The notes beneath the pieces were generated by a model. It did not search any database, had not been told where the DNA came from, and was given only the letters and a program-made list of their open reading frames with translations. Of a stretch of 64,000 nucleotides of DNA, positions 12,850 to 26,362 are shown one piece after another. Both the position numbers and the translations under genes were made by a program. The stretch is taken from positions 2,862,553 through 2,926,552 of the forward strand of contig CM042091.1 of assembly GCA_023512835.1 (NCBI GenBank), read 5' to 3'. The DNA comes from Taxillus chinensis (Eukaryota; Streptophyta; Magnoliopsida; Santalales; Loranthaceae). Numbering within the stretch: position 1 is the first letter of the stretch; every line of letters starts with the position of its first letter.

Positions 12850-12920
<71 letters not shown>
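12850..12920. repeat. Poly-C run followed by (CA)n
   Basis: An unbroken run of 42 C residues at 12850-12891 leads directly into a (CA)n run to about 12920. The complementary strand is a 42-base G run. Length in the real genome is uncertain because such runs are prone to sequencing and assembly error. Confidence 0.9.
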
Positions 12921-12921
<1 letters not shown>

Positions 12922-14417
12922 CACATTGCAGGTATGGAAACAGAGTTTGAAAGATCTTTTTTTTAAAAAAAAATCATATCGGACAATGCCTCAACAAAAG
13001 CTTAACAACGTTCAAATAAAAAATCTGTTACTAGAGGTTTACATTGATTGAAATTAGATATTGTTTAAAAGGCTTAATTACCTGTGCATTCAGTACCATG
13101 GGCACAATGGTCAGTGGTGTATCGTACAGGTTGATTTGATACCATTGCTTTTAATGTATACATTAAGCTTCTGGAATGTCATAAGAGAAGTCTTCATTTT
13201 AGCATAATTATGGTATTGTATAGGCTCTATATAGGGAATGGGGTTTAGAACGGTGTACAGTGTACTTACGCTGCACCTTGTCATGATAGGAAGAGATTTT
13301 CCTATCGAAATAGGTTTAATTTGCAAGATCGTTCATTTGTATCCTAGACTATTCTATCCCTAATATAATTCAAAGATATATATTGAACCAAGTATTCTAA
13401 TATTTTGTGAAATATTGATAGTTACGTTCTCTAGTACTTAGGTAGATGTATATTCTGAGATTTATGTTTGCGTGAGATCAAATACATATGACCGACTCTT
13501 GTATTTCCCACCATTCGTTTGACTGTTAATGACAAGCAAGCCAGTTACATGTAAGTTATCTTATCTGCTGACTTTTACTTAGTTTGGGAATGCCAGCACG
13601 GCTCTAGGAATGCAGTCATGCATTTAATTATAACATCTAGAAGTAGGGTTGTCAAGATGCTCACGAGTAGCCTGGAGCTGTAGATGTGCTTGACTAGCTT
13701 TGCTGTTTTATGATCTCAAACCCTGTAATTGTAAGTTGCTGTTTTCTGTTTTGCAGGATGTGGTGTTACACTGGTGTTGGGTATGTGTGCATCGTTGAGT
13801 GATCTGACCATTCACCAGGCCTTGTGTAGTGGCCTTAATTCCTACACCTAGTATATTTTTTGTTCTGTTTGCAGTAATTTAATTACTTTCTCTACTTGTG
13901 ATGCCCATATCTGACAGCATTATTTCTACATCATGTTCTTGTGCTGCTTTTTAAATTATTATAGAGTGCAGTTCTTGGTGATTTGTGTCACTTTTGATAG
14001 TGGGAAACATCGCCTATTTAACTTAAAACGCGGGTATCATTGCCGAAAAAGGGCACAAACAATACACTTTTTGTGTCGCTTGAATATCTTTTAAACCGAA
14101 AATGTTGAAAGGCGCGGGGAAGAGTGGTAGTTGTAGACTAGTAGGTATTTTCTCCATTATTTGATTTTTCATCTGTTTTTGACTATCCAAGTAGCCAGCA
14201 TTCACATTATTAGGGATTAAAGCAAGATGAAAAATGATATGTAGGGATATGGACGTGATTGGACCTCCGTAAATCTGTGGTCCATTCAATATGCGTCGCT
14301 CTTGTATATACGTAGCAGTTTGTAAAGAAGATATATTTCAATTTTCATAGTGAAAACCAATGAGAGTCCCAGCTCACAGGCCAGAAGTGAATTAATTTGT
14401 TCAACCTCTGATTGTCA

Positions 14418-14458
<41 letters not shown>

Positions 14459-17400
14459 GTGTGTGTGTGTGCTAGCCATTTGAAAGGACGACTATATATA
14501 TATATATATATCATTTAGTCTGTGCTAAACTGTAATTGGATTACTGCTTGCAGCAGACAACATTGAAAACTTGAAGTCGGCTTGATGTAAATTCCCTTAC
14601 GATTACATCTGCGTACCTAACACTCGAGTCTGGAGACGGAACCTGATTTAAACACTGCTAGAATTCAGAAACTATAAATTAATAAACAACTTGGGTGGCT
14701 CATATGCATCATAAAGTTCCAAACTTGAAATTAGTGATGTTTCAATGCAGTCCTAACTTTCGGTGACTTGACAGTGAAACATGGCTTGCAGGGTCCAGGG
14801 GATCTTATCTTGAAGTCTAATTGTGTGCAGTTTGAGGGCGGAGGAGAATAACTGTGTCCGGAGTAGGGACTCTAAATTACCTAATTAGTTCAACTAGCTG
14901 AGGAAGGACAAACACATGGAGGTTGGGCAGGGGAGGTCCACTGTCTGAAAACTTAAACACCATCCCAGTGTAAAACAAATGGCATTCATTAACGAGTGAC
15001 ATAATTAAAAGTGTTCAGATCCACTCTCATAAAGTGTCTATAGTAAACCTCCACCACAAAATCACCTTCGCATCTGGCTGGTTTTGATTGTTTTCCAATA
15101 AAGATCTCATTGATTACATTGTGGTAGCTACATGCTTGCTCACCTGACATCCAAAACCTACCACTTCAACTGCTATTCAACATCTAACTGTCTCTCCTAG
15201 GCAGGCTTCACAGGATATCAGGAGCCATTTCTAACAATCTATTATCATTATTATTATTATTATTATTATTGCATTCATTTTAATTAGTATATATCATCAT
15301 TTTGCTAAGTTGAAGACTTGAAGCTAAAGCAAGACATGTGCTTTTCTTTTGCCAGATTTTCGTGGTTTCTTTTTACGTTGCTGGGGTCCCATTGATATTC
15401 AAAAAGGTGCATGGAATTCATGCAGAATGAATGGAAATTCTGATCGAGACAAATTCAAAAGCATTCCATCTCCAATGAATTGATCTCTGATTGTGTTTGC
15501 GTGAGTGTGGTTTACTATATTATTAATATAATTACTATTGTTGTTGTTGTTGTTGTTATATAATTCTGACTTCGTGTGAATGCTCCATTATTATTATCTA
15601 CCATTCCAAACAACCAAACAGCGGAAAACAAAAACCCAACAAAAAAAAATAAATATCCAGACCAGACCAGGTCCCAGAATCTCCGGAAACCACCACCTCT
15701 GACCTCACCGGCGGTGACCTACGCTAACGCTCTATGGTCGAGCTCTAAAAGATAGGCGATATCGGGAATTTCAAAAATAATAATAAAAGAAAAAAAAACG
15801 TCACCGTTTTCTGTGCACATATCTCAAGTGTTAAAAGTATTCATACTAATTACTTTAAAATATCTTTAAAAAAACAAATTTTATCTTTTAAATAAAAATT
15901 ACGGAGATCCTCTAAATCATAAAACTTAAAATTTAAAATAAAAATTGAAAAGAAAATTTTCATATTTAAATTTAGATTATCAGATTGATTTTAATGATTG
16001 GACAGATGGTTGAATAGAAGGCCGTGGAGTGGAGCATGGTGTTGCTTGGATAGAAGGTTTGTGGGTTGGATTGGATGGTTTACTGGATATGGAAAAATAG
16101 AAATGAAAAATGAGATAGATGATTTTTTTCAAATATTTTAAATATTTTTTTTCCTATATTCTTCAAAATAAATATGATAAATATAGAGCCGATGCTCTAA
16201 CATAAAATTTAAACTCGGGCACAAAGACGCACAGTTAGTGTATTCTGCCATGATTATAAGCTATAAACCTGTTAATTAATTAGATGGAGAACAGAAATGT
16301 AACATTTGTGTAAAATTGGGCGATTTACATTTCTATGTCCATTTGTATGCAACTCGTGTGTATTTTTTAAAACACAATTCTTACATTAACAAATAATACA
16401 TATATTCAAGTACACTTTTTCACTAAAACTTGGATGTAGGATTTGATTTTAATGTTTTTTGAATAGTACTTTTTATAAAATATGAAATAATTTACCGTTT
16501 AAATTTTATGGGTATGATGAGTTTGATAGGGGAAAAATTATTTTTTATTTATCAAATGAAGATTTTAAAGACTCAAAATTTATTGATTATAAAAGTTATG
16601 ATTTTAAGATTTTCTAAAATTAAAGTTATGTTTTGTTATGATTTTTTATTAAAGTTATGAATTTTTAAAGTTATGTTTTTTTAATTTATTTTTTCTTAAT
16701 TTTATGATTTTTCCTAAAATTTATTTTTCATTAAATTTGTTTTATTTGTCAAAATTTTAATGTTCGATTAAATATCTTTCCTGAATGTTTGCTACTTATG
16801 TTATTAAGAACATTTTGGTTAGTTAAATTTAAATAAATATATTTATATCTAATTTGTCATATATAACTTTATCTAAAAACATCTCTAATAATATATTTTA
16901 GTTTAAATCTATTTTTCTAATTTATCCTCTTCTTATTCACACAATAACATGGAAAGGTTTTCAGTGCCATGATCTTCTTCAACCAGAAGCTATTGGGGGA
17001 TTTGGTGGTGCTCAACTTGCTTAGGAATAACAGGTTGTTTGAATAGAGAACAAATGAGATGCTCAAAACCTAATACACTGGTGGTGGGGTGCTAGAGCAA
17101 TTAACATATGAATTTGATGATCCAGAAGGAAAAACAAACGAACAAAATGATAAGGATTGTTATGATTTTAAGGCAGAGCCGCAGAGGTTGCCGATTTAAG
17201 ACAATATGATGAAGATGAAGATTGTGAAGAATTGTTTTGCAGGAGTGAGATGGTACGATTCATGCTTCACTTGTTCACCATTTACACTAGAAAATAGGTA
17301 TAACCTCCTCCTTATCCTCCTCATCTTATATTTATTATATGTTTATATTATGTACCTCAATTCGATTCAATTTTACAACTGTCAAAGTCAAATATAGATT

Positions 17401-20400
17401 GTGATTTTGATTTTCAAACATCAAGCTACTATCATTGGTTGCAAGGGACATGTTGAAGCTTGCGATATTAGAAATTTTAGAATGTAAGATGTATACTCAG
17501 CTATCAATTTAGTTATATATATTTAAATAAAATTACGCTAGTAATTAATCTAAGAGAGAGAGAGATAATTAGCATTTCCTCATTGAATTTTTTTCCACAC
17601 ACGTGCGCATGGGCAATTTCCCTATTTGAACTTTTTTTTTCCACACATCATCATCATTCATAAAAAAAAAATTCCACACCCGTTGAATAACAAAAGTGGC
17701 TTCTTTACTTTCCGAAAACATGAATTGATAATCTTACTCGCCGCCCTTGCCGACCAAATATGTATCGCAATCGCTATGTTTATCTTCAATTTTATGTATT
17801 CTAAAATTAAAATAAAAGTCATTGAAAACTTATTAATAAATGTAACATTTAGCACGTTTTAGCAAATTTGGTATTTTTGATGGCAACCGGGAGACGTTTA
17901 GCACGTTTTTTTTTTTAAATATTTCTATATAATAAAGAATATATGGCGTGCACCTTTTCTACCGCATCTTCTGATAAAAATTATATATTTTATTTTGTAT
18001 TTCAATTTTAAAATTTTCAGATATATTGGCTAACAGAGTATAATAAAATTTACAAACACTCAAAATTTCAAGTTGTTTAAAAAACTATGAGATCTTAATT
18101 TAGACGATTATATAATGCAATAATAACATCAAAACTTTTATCGCATTTCATTTGATCACTTGAATTGAAAGCTTTATACATTTTTAAACATTATGAAATT
18201 TTGTAGATTTGCAAATTTGATATATCATGCTCTTTTAACTTATGTATTAATTTGAAACTTTTAAATTTAAAGTATAAATAAAAATATTTTGATTTTGTAA
18301 TCAAAGATGTAACACAAAATGGTGTAAAGATAATTAATATAATGTAATTTCCAACTTCGTCTTCATCTTATCTATGGGGTGGCCCAAATTCGTCTTCATC
18401 TTATTTTTCCCTTAAATTTTAATTTTTGAATATAAATTACTTAATTAATATAATGTAATTTCCAACAATTTAAAATTTATATTATTTTTTAATTAAAAAA
18501 CTACATTACTAGTTTACTTAATTAAGATTACTGTGAATTTTGATAATTTTTTTCATTATGTCATTATTTTTGAATTAAAAATATTATATAAATAATAATA
18601 TAATGACTTTTATGGATATATCTATTTTACTCTTATTCAATTGATATTAATTATAATAATTAGGGATTTAAAAAAATCAAAATGTTCTTGAACATTTTTT
18701 ATATTGATTAAAACTTGTTTATATTTCTTTGTTAAAGAAAGTATTATTAATGAATAAGATTTTTTTTCTCATGAATGAGTTCGGTTGTATATGCTCAGTT
18801 TGTTTATATGCTCATGAACATAACATTTTTGATATTGATTCGACAAAAGACTTGTTTATATTTGCTCATTATAAAATAATATTACTTGTGAATAAAACTT
18901 TTTCTTCACAAACATAAACGAACGAATTTGAATATACATTTATTAAGTCCATTTATATTCATAAACATATTCGTTAATATTCTCAAACAAATCAATTGTG
19001 AAATTCTAAAAATCCACCAAGATTACTCAAACCCTACACCTAATATTCCAAGGATTTCAATAACTTAACCATTAAAATACTTCATCAATGTTTAATATGT
19101 TTAATAATAATTTAATATAACATTGCAAAATCATATATATTAATATTATAAAAATACAATTAACAATAGTTATTATTAATATTACTATTTAAATCTTAAA
19201 CCATAATAGTGATGTAAATATAATTATAATAAAATGATGATAATAGTTTATATATGTATTATTGTATATATTAAGCAATATAACCTGATTATTAAATAAC
19301 AACATTATTGATATATAAGCTTATTTTTCAATATTTAAACATAATTACACATGGTAAATTTTGAATTTATATTTAAAATCTTATGAAAATAAATGTATAC
19401 TTAATAATTAATGATTTTTTATTTTTAAAGTGGTCAAAATAATGTTTTGCGAAATCAATCTCACCATACATTTACGAAAAAAGATTTTGAGACTAATAAT
19501 TTAATTTCTCAAAATAAAAATAAACCAAATACATCAACATTTTATAAATCCTGATTTGCAGTACAAAATTTGGTTTTGTAATCAAGTCGTACTTAATACA
19601 ACTTATTATTACTCAAAATATGGATTTTCCAATAGTGAAATTTAATTATTACTATTTAAAGATAACAATAACAAATGGTAAAATTTGGAACTATATCAAT
19701 AATAATATTATATTTAATAATTAGGTTACATATCTATATATATATATATATGATATTATCATCATTATCATATAATTAAGTATCAATAAAATTTTATTGA
19801 TACTTATAAATATTGTTTTTATTAGATATAGATATATATATATATATATTTTATTAAATATATTTTTATAAATACTTTTTAATTATTTTTAAATGAAAAT
19901 GATTGCTATTATTATTATTATTATTATTATTAAGTACAGACAATAATTTTTAAGCATATTAAATAACAACAATGGACACATCAATTTATATTACTTCAAG
20001 GACTTATTTCTTTAAGCTACTCTTGTTACAATGTGTGAAATATTCTATTAAGTCATTTTCTAAACATATGCTAAACTAGTCAATTTTAACAAGAAACTTA
20101 GTTGCATTCTAAGCTCATAGACAAACTTGTACAATATCTAATCATTAGGACAAGGACATTGAGTCCTTACAACAATAATAACAAAATTAAATACACACAA
20201 AATACATAGGTTAATGTATCTTTGATGTTAGCGAAGGTGATGCTCATTAGTGTTTCACTAATATTTTTTATTGTTGCTTTGAAATGTCTTTTGTACGTGA
20301 CACAATTATTTTAACTCATTATTGATAATTTAAGTGGTTTAATGTAGTCTTGACAATCTTGAAGATGATGAATGAAAGTTTAACATTTGCACGAGCTTCT

Positions 20401-23400
20401 TAATATTTTTCTCAATTTTTTAAAATCACATCAATGTGTCCAATTATATCCTCAATCATTATTTTCTTTCTTTATGAGATGTATATATCCTTTTGTCTTG
20501 AGTGATAATATAATGAGTAATTTCTTCTTTCCATTGCTACAAACTCCAAGAAATAAGGTTATTGATTTACGTGGAGAATAACTTTTGGGAATAGCATCCA
20601 TAAATGCTTGTAGTCTAAGAAGGCATTTGTGTCATTATATTATTCCTAATTTGAAATATTTGATTATTGTCATATTCCATCTATATATTATATAGCCGTT
20701 TGATTGCCTTAACATTCTCACTTTAAATGTTAGATCATCTTCTCTATTTAAGTGTTTTGCTATTTTTAGGATTAAAGCAACCCCAATAAATTTTTTATTT
20801 TATTTTTACATTTGATAAATAGTTTTATTCATTTCACAATTTTAACTTCAATATTTCTCTAGAGAATGATTAAAATAATATTTTAAAAATTTATTTTGAC
20901 TTTTTATCTCTATTTTGATTAAACTAATATTTTTTTAAAATTTAATTTAATTTTTTAAAATCTATATTTATTAATACATGTAAAGAGAATGAAGAATTAA
21001 AAAGAAATTATAACATTAAATGAAGAGTTATTTTATTACTATTCACAAAAAATAATAAATTTTTTATTATCTACATGTAAATAGTAAACAATAATATTAT
21101 ATTATTTAATTATCTATTTATAAATAATAAATAATTCATTAGAATTGTTCTTATCATATGTATTCATTGTATTGTGGTTAGCATGTCATACAAGAATGTT
21201 GCTTTTCTTTTAAGAACATTCATTTAAATAATTTAATAATGTCTTGCATGATTGAGCAATAGGTCTTAATCTAGCGCGTAAGGTTTTCTAAGATAAACAC
21301 TATAACTTCGTATCTTCTTGGTGTTTGAGTTATCTTCCTTAATTTGAGGCAGAAACTCTTTTAACTCAAAGGTTATCTATGACTTTAAGGACTCATTGCA
21401 CACGGGATCGTCAAAGCAAACACAAGTAATCGTAAGATTAAAAAGAGAATGAACAATAACAACACCAAGATTTACATTATTTGGTTAAAAAGATATACAT
21501 CCACGATTGCACTAGAGGTATTTACTATATTGTAAAAATAGGGTTTACACATTAGATATTTATGAGGAGTTACCAACTAGGCCAAAATGACAAAAAAAAA
21601 AAAAAACAAAGTCCAAGCAATGAGACCTCTCCTGAGGCATTTGCAATCAAAAAAGCTATGACAATAATCAAACTTTATATACTTAACACTTTTATTTAAA
21701 AGTCCTTTATTATTTTAACTTTCTTTTGTTAGGCTCTCAGTCTTCTATTTTAAAGTTGGACTGCATATTCCTTTATAAGTTCTTTATATGGAGAAACTTG
21801 CTTGATAAATATTTTAGCTAGTAAATGCATTTACAACTTCAATCATTGTTGTATAATAAGTGATTACAAGGTATGCATAGTTGAGATCATTTATTCAAAT
21901 TAATATATAAGGTTATTTAAGTAGGTTTGTTTTAATCACTTCTTTAGTTTTTGCTAATTTGTTAAAATTCATATTCAACATTCTCTCATTATTTGATCCA
22001 AATATGTAATTGTTGATAAAAGTTTCATACTATTGAGTAACTATAATCCTTTTATTCCTCAATCTGGCTTGGTTTGATTAAATCCGGCCATATTTAAACA
22101 TTTCTATATAATTCAATATTTGAACTTAACTTTGAGTTCAGGTCAAGTTAACTTAAATTGTGTTGGATTATGATTGCTTTAAAAGGTTAGAATCAATAAT
22201 AATATTAGGCTAATTCTAAAATTCTTGTATAACTTAATATTTATGGCGCAAAATTTTGTTATCATCCTTAATTAATATATATATATATATATATATTAAT
22301 GAGCTGATAAATAAATTATACTATATATATATATATATAATTTATTAGCTTCCTTAATTGATGTAGCAATCATAAATCTAGTTTTAAAATAATTATATGA
22401 CCTGATATTTGAATTGAACTTCAAATTTAAGTTATATTGATTTCAAATTAAATTTGACTAATAAAATGTTAGACTTTGTAATATTACTCTTGTAAGTTAA
22501 TTTTTTAATATAATAAAATTAACATTGTTATATCCAAAACCAAGAATTAAACTCGTAAACACATTATTTTCACTAATGACTAAATATACCCGGACGTAAA
22601 CATATATAATACAATACCCAATTGCCAGATTTGATTTATTGGCAAGCTCCTCTAGTCCTTTTTTGGCACCAATCCCTGTCACCTCAAAAATTTCAAAGGC
22701 TTGGTGATCGGCTCATAATTTGTATTATATCCTTTCAATCTCTTAAATGATATGCAGACACAGCCATATAAAAACCGCAGACTGACAACCGGTCAAAATT
22801 GCATTTATGTTGTGTTTTTTTTTTTTTTGTTGCTATTTGTTTTAGAAGCTAATAATTGTTCAAGTTAACGTGTTTCTAAACCAATCCGTCCCAACGTTCC
22901 CCGGTCAGCTGTGGGTCGTGTGCGCGATGACAAACGTCAAGTGGCATGGCCAGAACCGGAGCCTACAAAAATTAAATTAAGTTTTTAAAAAATAACAGGA
23001 GCCGAAATTGGTTCGTACTATAACTATTTCAGATGTCAAGTCCGGCTAAATTATGTTTAAATGTCGTCCCCGGCTAAATATATATATATATTTAAACTAT
23101 TTTAATACTTGCCATTAATAGCTTAAATGTTAATTTCTGTATTATATTAAAGTTTTTTTTTTACAATTGAAATTCATAAAAATGAAAAAAAAAACAAATA
23201 ACATATGAATCTCTAGATAATAAAATAAAAATATTATTTAAATCTTAAATTTATATTTAAAAACAGAAAATAATTAAAAATAATTTTAAAAAACAGTTAT
23301 AAGATCCATCATTTTTAAAAATAATTATTAATCTCCTCTTATCAAATGCAATCATTTAAAAAAAAATAATGATTTCTAAAAAAAATGAGTTTTCTTGTCA

Positions 23401-24239
23401 TGGGCTGGGAGAAGAGGAGGAAGACAGCATACAAATGCCAAGTCAGCAAAACCAAGTTACCTTCATGGTTGACGCCGCCATTGATGAATATAATTTCGAA
23501 GAGACTCAAATCCAAACAACTTCGAAGACACGAGTGAGGATCGAACATGTTTTTGGCAAAAATGATCCCTTCTTAATTTTTCTATTTCTTCTTTGTCTTC
23601 TTCTGTTTTCCAAAGCGTGTATATTGATGAATATAATTGTAAAAACAATTCGATCTCACAAATATTTTTGCACAAACAAGACATTCTTCATTTGTTTGTT
23701 CACTTATAAAATTAAACTTATTTACATATAATAAAAGTAAGGAATACCCCAAAAGTTAAAATTTTAATTTTCAAATCATGGATTAATTAGAGTTTATACT
23801 CTATAGCCTTTCATCAAAAATATTGAATAATAAAATTAGTAACAATTTTAAAGTTAAAACTAGTGTTAATGCTTTTTATGAATTGAATATGATTGTTTGT
23901 GTTGTAATATTTGAATACAGTTATTAAAATTTTGTAGGCGTGAACTTGTATAAAATTGTTAATCGAAGAAAATATGAACACATAAATTTTAGTAACTATA
24001 TTATTTGAAATATACATTAATTATAATTTACAAAGTATAGAAATTATATTATAACTCAACTGTTTATAATTAAAACTTTGCACGTATTTTGTAAAAAGCA
24101 AGTAAATAAGTATCTATTATTAATAACTGCTCATTAGTTATTATACTCTATATGAATAAACATATATTTAAAAATATTACAAACATAAATAAAAGTTAAA
24201 TTAATTAGTTGATTTACCGCTGCACATATTATAATTCAT
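12921..24239. other. Gene desert upstream of the GLABRA2-like gene
   Basis: No supported gene. Patches of more balanced composition lie near 13500-14300, 15640-15740 and 16930-17300, but none yields a recognisable protein or consistent exon structure. Simple repeats include TA then TG repeats at 14420-14470, (TTA)n at 15247-15270, (TTG)n at 15537-15556, (TA)n near 19736-19752 and TA tracts at 22262-22340. The rest is very AT-rich, particularly 17.5-22.5 kb. Confidence 0.6.
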
Positions 24240-24720
24240 GGGAGATTCCTTTCCTGCAGTCGGACTCGGCAAAGCCGTTGGACTACGGGTAACTAACTAA
24301 CTATGGTAGAGTAAATTAAAACTACATAGTTTTATAATATTATGTTAGTTTGGTTACTGTACCTGGTTCTATTTAACTAGGTTTTGGTTGAATTGGCATG
24401 TCGACCGACCCCACAGGACTAGGAAGTGAAATCATGCGCGGTCGTAGAGGTGTCAAACCCTGTGGGGATCTAGTAACCTCGGACTAGTGTAGGTCGCGAG
24501 TTAAATCGGGCGTATTATCTATAAAGGCAGCCAACGCTGCGACGAACACCCATTTGGTGGGTCAACAGAACCCAGAAAAACGTGAGTGATAAAGTTGGGT
24601 TTGCAGGCCACGAGCCGGCCGGGGGGGACGGGACGGGACGGGACGAGTGAGCCGGTAGTCACCCGGACACACACTGAGGAGAGTTTGGGTTTGATAGATA
24701 GCATTAGTACACTATGACAT
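24240..24720. other. GC-richer island with GGGAC repeats
   Basis: A GC-richer patch about 1.1-1.6 kb upstream of the GLABRA2-like start codon, clearly different from its AT-rich surroundings. Four consecutive GGGAC units lie in 24621-24643. No coding potential was recognised. It could be distal promoter or an unrelated insertion. Confidence 0.5.
24621..24643 (+). repeat. (GGGAC)4 tract, possible G-quadruplex
   Basis: A G7 run followed by three more GGG runs, all separated by AC, fits the simple G-quadruplex pattern of four G-runs with short loops. Folding is inference. Confidence 0.7.
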
Positions 24721-25349
24721 TTATCTTTTAACTCATAATTTTTAAAAATAATAATTTTTTTTTAAAATAATTTATATATATATATATATATTTTAATTTC
24801 ATATAAATTTATTTTTATTATATTTCAAAAAAGAAATATATTCATGCAATCGACTTACTTACGGTATTATCATGAAATTACGAGTATCTTTATTCAAAGA
24901 TTACAGTTGTATGTAGCATTGATATTTGGAGAATTGAGCAGGCGTGTAGTTAGCTGGGGGCGGGTGTGAAAAATTGTATGGGGCAAATGGGAATAAAGTG
25001 AGCGATAGTTAGCATTGATTGCTTGCATCGCCTTGTCTCGTCGTTAAGATAATCCCAGTAAAAAATGGCCAATAGTTTGGAAGCGCAAGACAGATAAAGC
25101 TTGCCAAAAAGGCTATTAAAAGAAGAGGGCTGTAGTGTAGAGTGAGGATTGCTGGCTAGAGCCTACGCCTGCCGCCTATTTTTGGTGAGGTGGTGTGGGA
25201 ACAACGGGAGGGGAGGGCTCTCCTAAAAGAAAGAGCCACCCACATTAATCATAACTCAAAACAAGTAAAGAAAAGAGGCGGTTGGGGTTGAATTGAAATC
25301 AAACTTTCCCCTTTTGAAGTCAGGTAGTTGGGTGTCTCTCCTCCACCCC

Positions 25350-25700
25350 CACTCACTCTCTCTCTCTCTCTCCCCCTCTATCTCTCTCCATGCCGAGCCT
25401 CTCACCTTCACACACACACACACACACATTCTCTCTCTAACCATGTATCTGTTCCCCAATATCTAACAGTCAACTCCTACCAGCCTGAGCCTCTCTGACA
25501 CACACACACAAAATCCACAGACGCGAAAGAAAGAGTAATGAATTGCTTGCTTCGTCTAATTTATTTTGTTTTATACCCTTAAATCTATCGGACAGACCCC
25601 ACTCTTCCTCTCTCTTCCTCTCTCTCTCTCTTTCTCTCTAACCCACCACCCATCAGCAAGCGCAGACCGAGGGGGAGAGAGAGAGAGAGGTGTAGCTGCC
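25350..25700 (+). promoter_or_regulatory. CT- and CA-rich leader/core promoter of GLABRA2-like gene
   Basis: Alternating CT and CA microsatellites (about 25355-25390, 25412-25430, 25498-25510, 25606-25640) and a GA run (25674-25688) fill the 100-450 bases before the ATG at 25807. This suits a pyrimidine-rich plant core promoter and 5' UTR. No clear TATA box or transcription start could be fixed. Confidence 0.55.
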
Positions 25701-25806
25701 TTGAGCACACCACCATTGGCGTTTCTGCTTTAAAACAACACCCTCCCAAAAAAAAAAAAAAAAAAAACTCTTATAACAACGGACCCGCTACACCTCCCGC
25801 CCTGCC

Positions 25807-26322
25807 ATGGGCTCCGTCGACATGTCGAACCCTCCAGATACCCGCACCAAAGACTTCTTCGCCTCACCTGCTCTCTCCCTTTCCCTCGTAATCCCAACTC
25901 TCCATTAATATATGTTCCCGTCTGTGTCGTCTGACTGTGGTTGCTTGTTTCGCTGTGTCTTTTGACTAATCTTTCGTTTCGTGGGTGTTTTTTTTTTTTT
26001 TTTTGGTTAGGCTGGGATTTTCAGGGACGCGGGTCCGGCGGCGCCGGAGTCCGCTTCCGCCTCCGTGGAGGTGGAGGACGGCGGCGAAGGTAGCGGCGGC
26101 GCAGGCGGAGGGGCGAGGGACGCAGCGGTGGATGTGAGCAGCGAGACCTCCGGACCGGCGAGATCGAGGTCCGACGACGACTTCGATGCCGGCGCCGGTG
26201 ACGGTGAGAATGAGGACGACGATGAAGGCGACGGCGACGGCGAGAAGGGCCGGAAGAAGAAGAAGAGGAAGAAGTATCACCGACACACGGCGGAGCAAAT
26301 CAGAGAAATGGAAGCGTGAGAG

Positions 26323-26362
<40 letters not shown>

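Noticed and set aside
22800..22807. L1-box-like TGCATTTA 3 kb upstream of the GL2-like gene
   Set aside because: A single 8-base match this far upstream is expected by chance in AT-rich DNA.
23369..23731. 120-codon plus-strand frame
   Set aside because: No domain, no splice context and a hydrophobic low-complexity C-terminus; likely chance.
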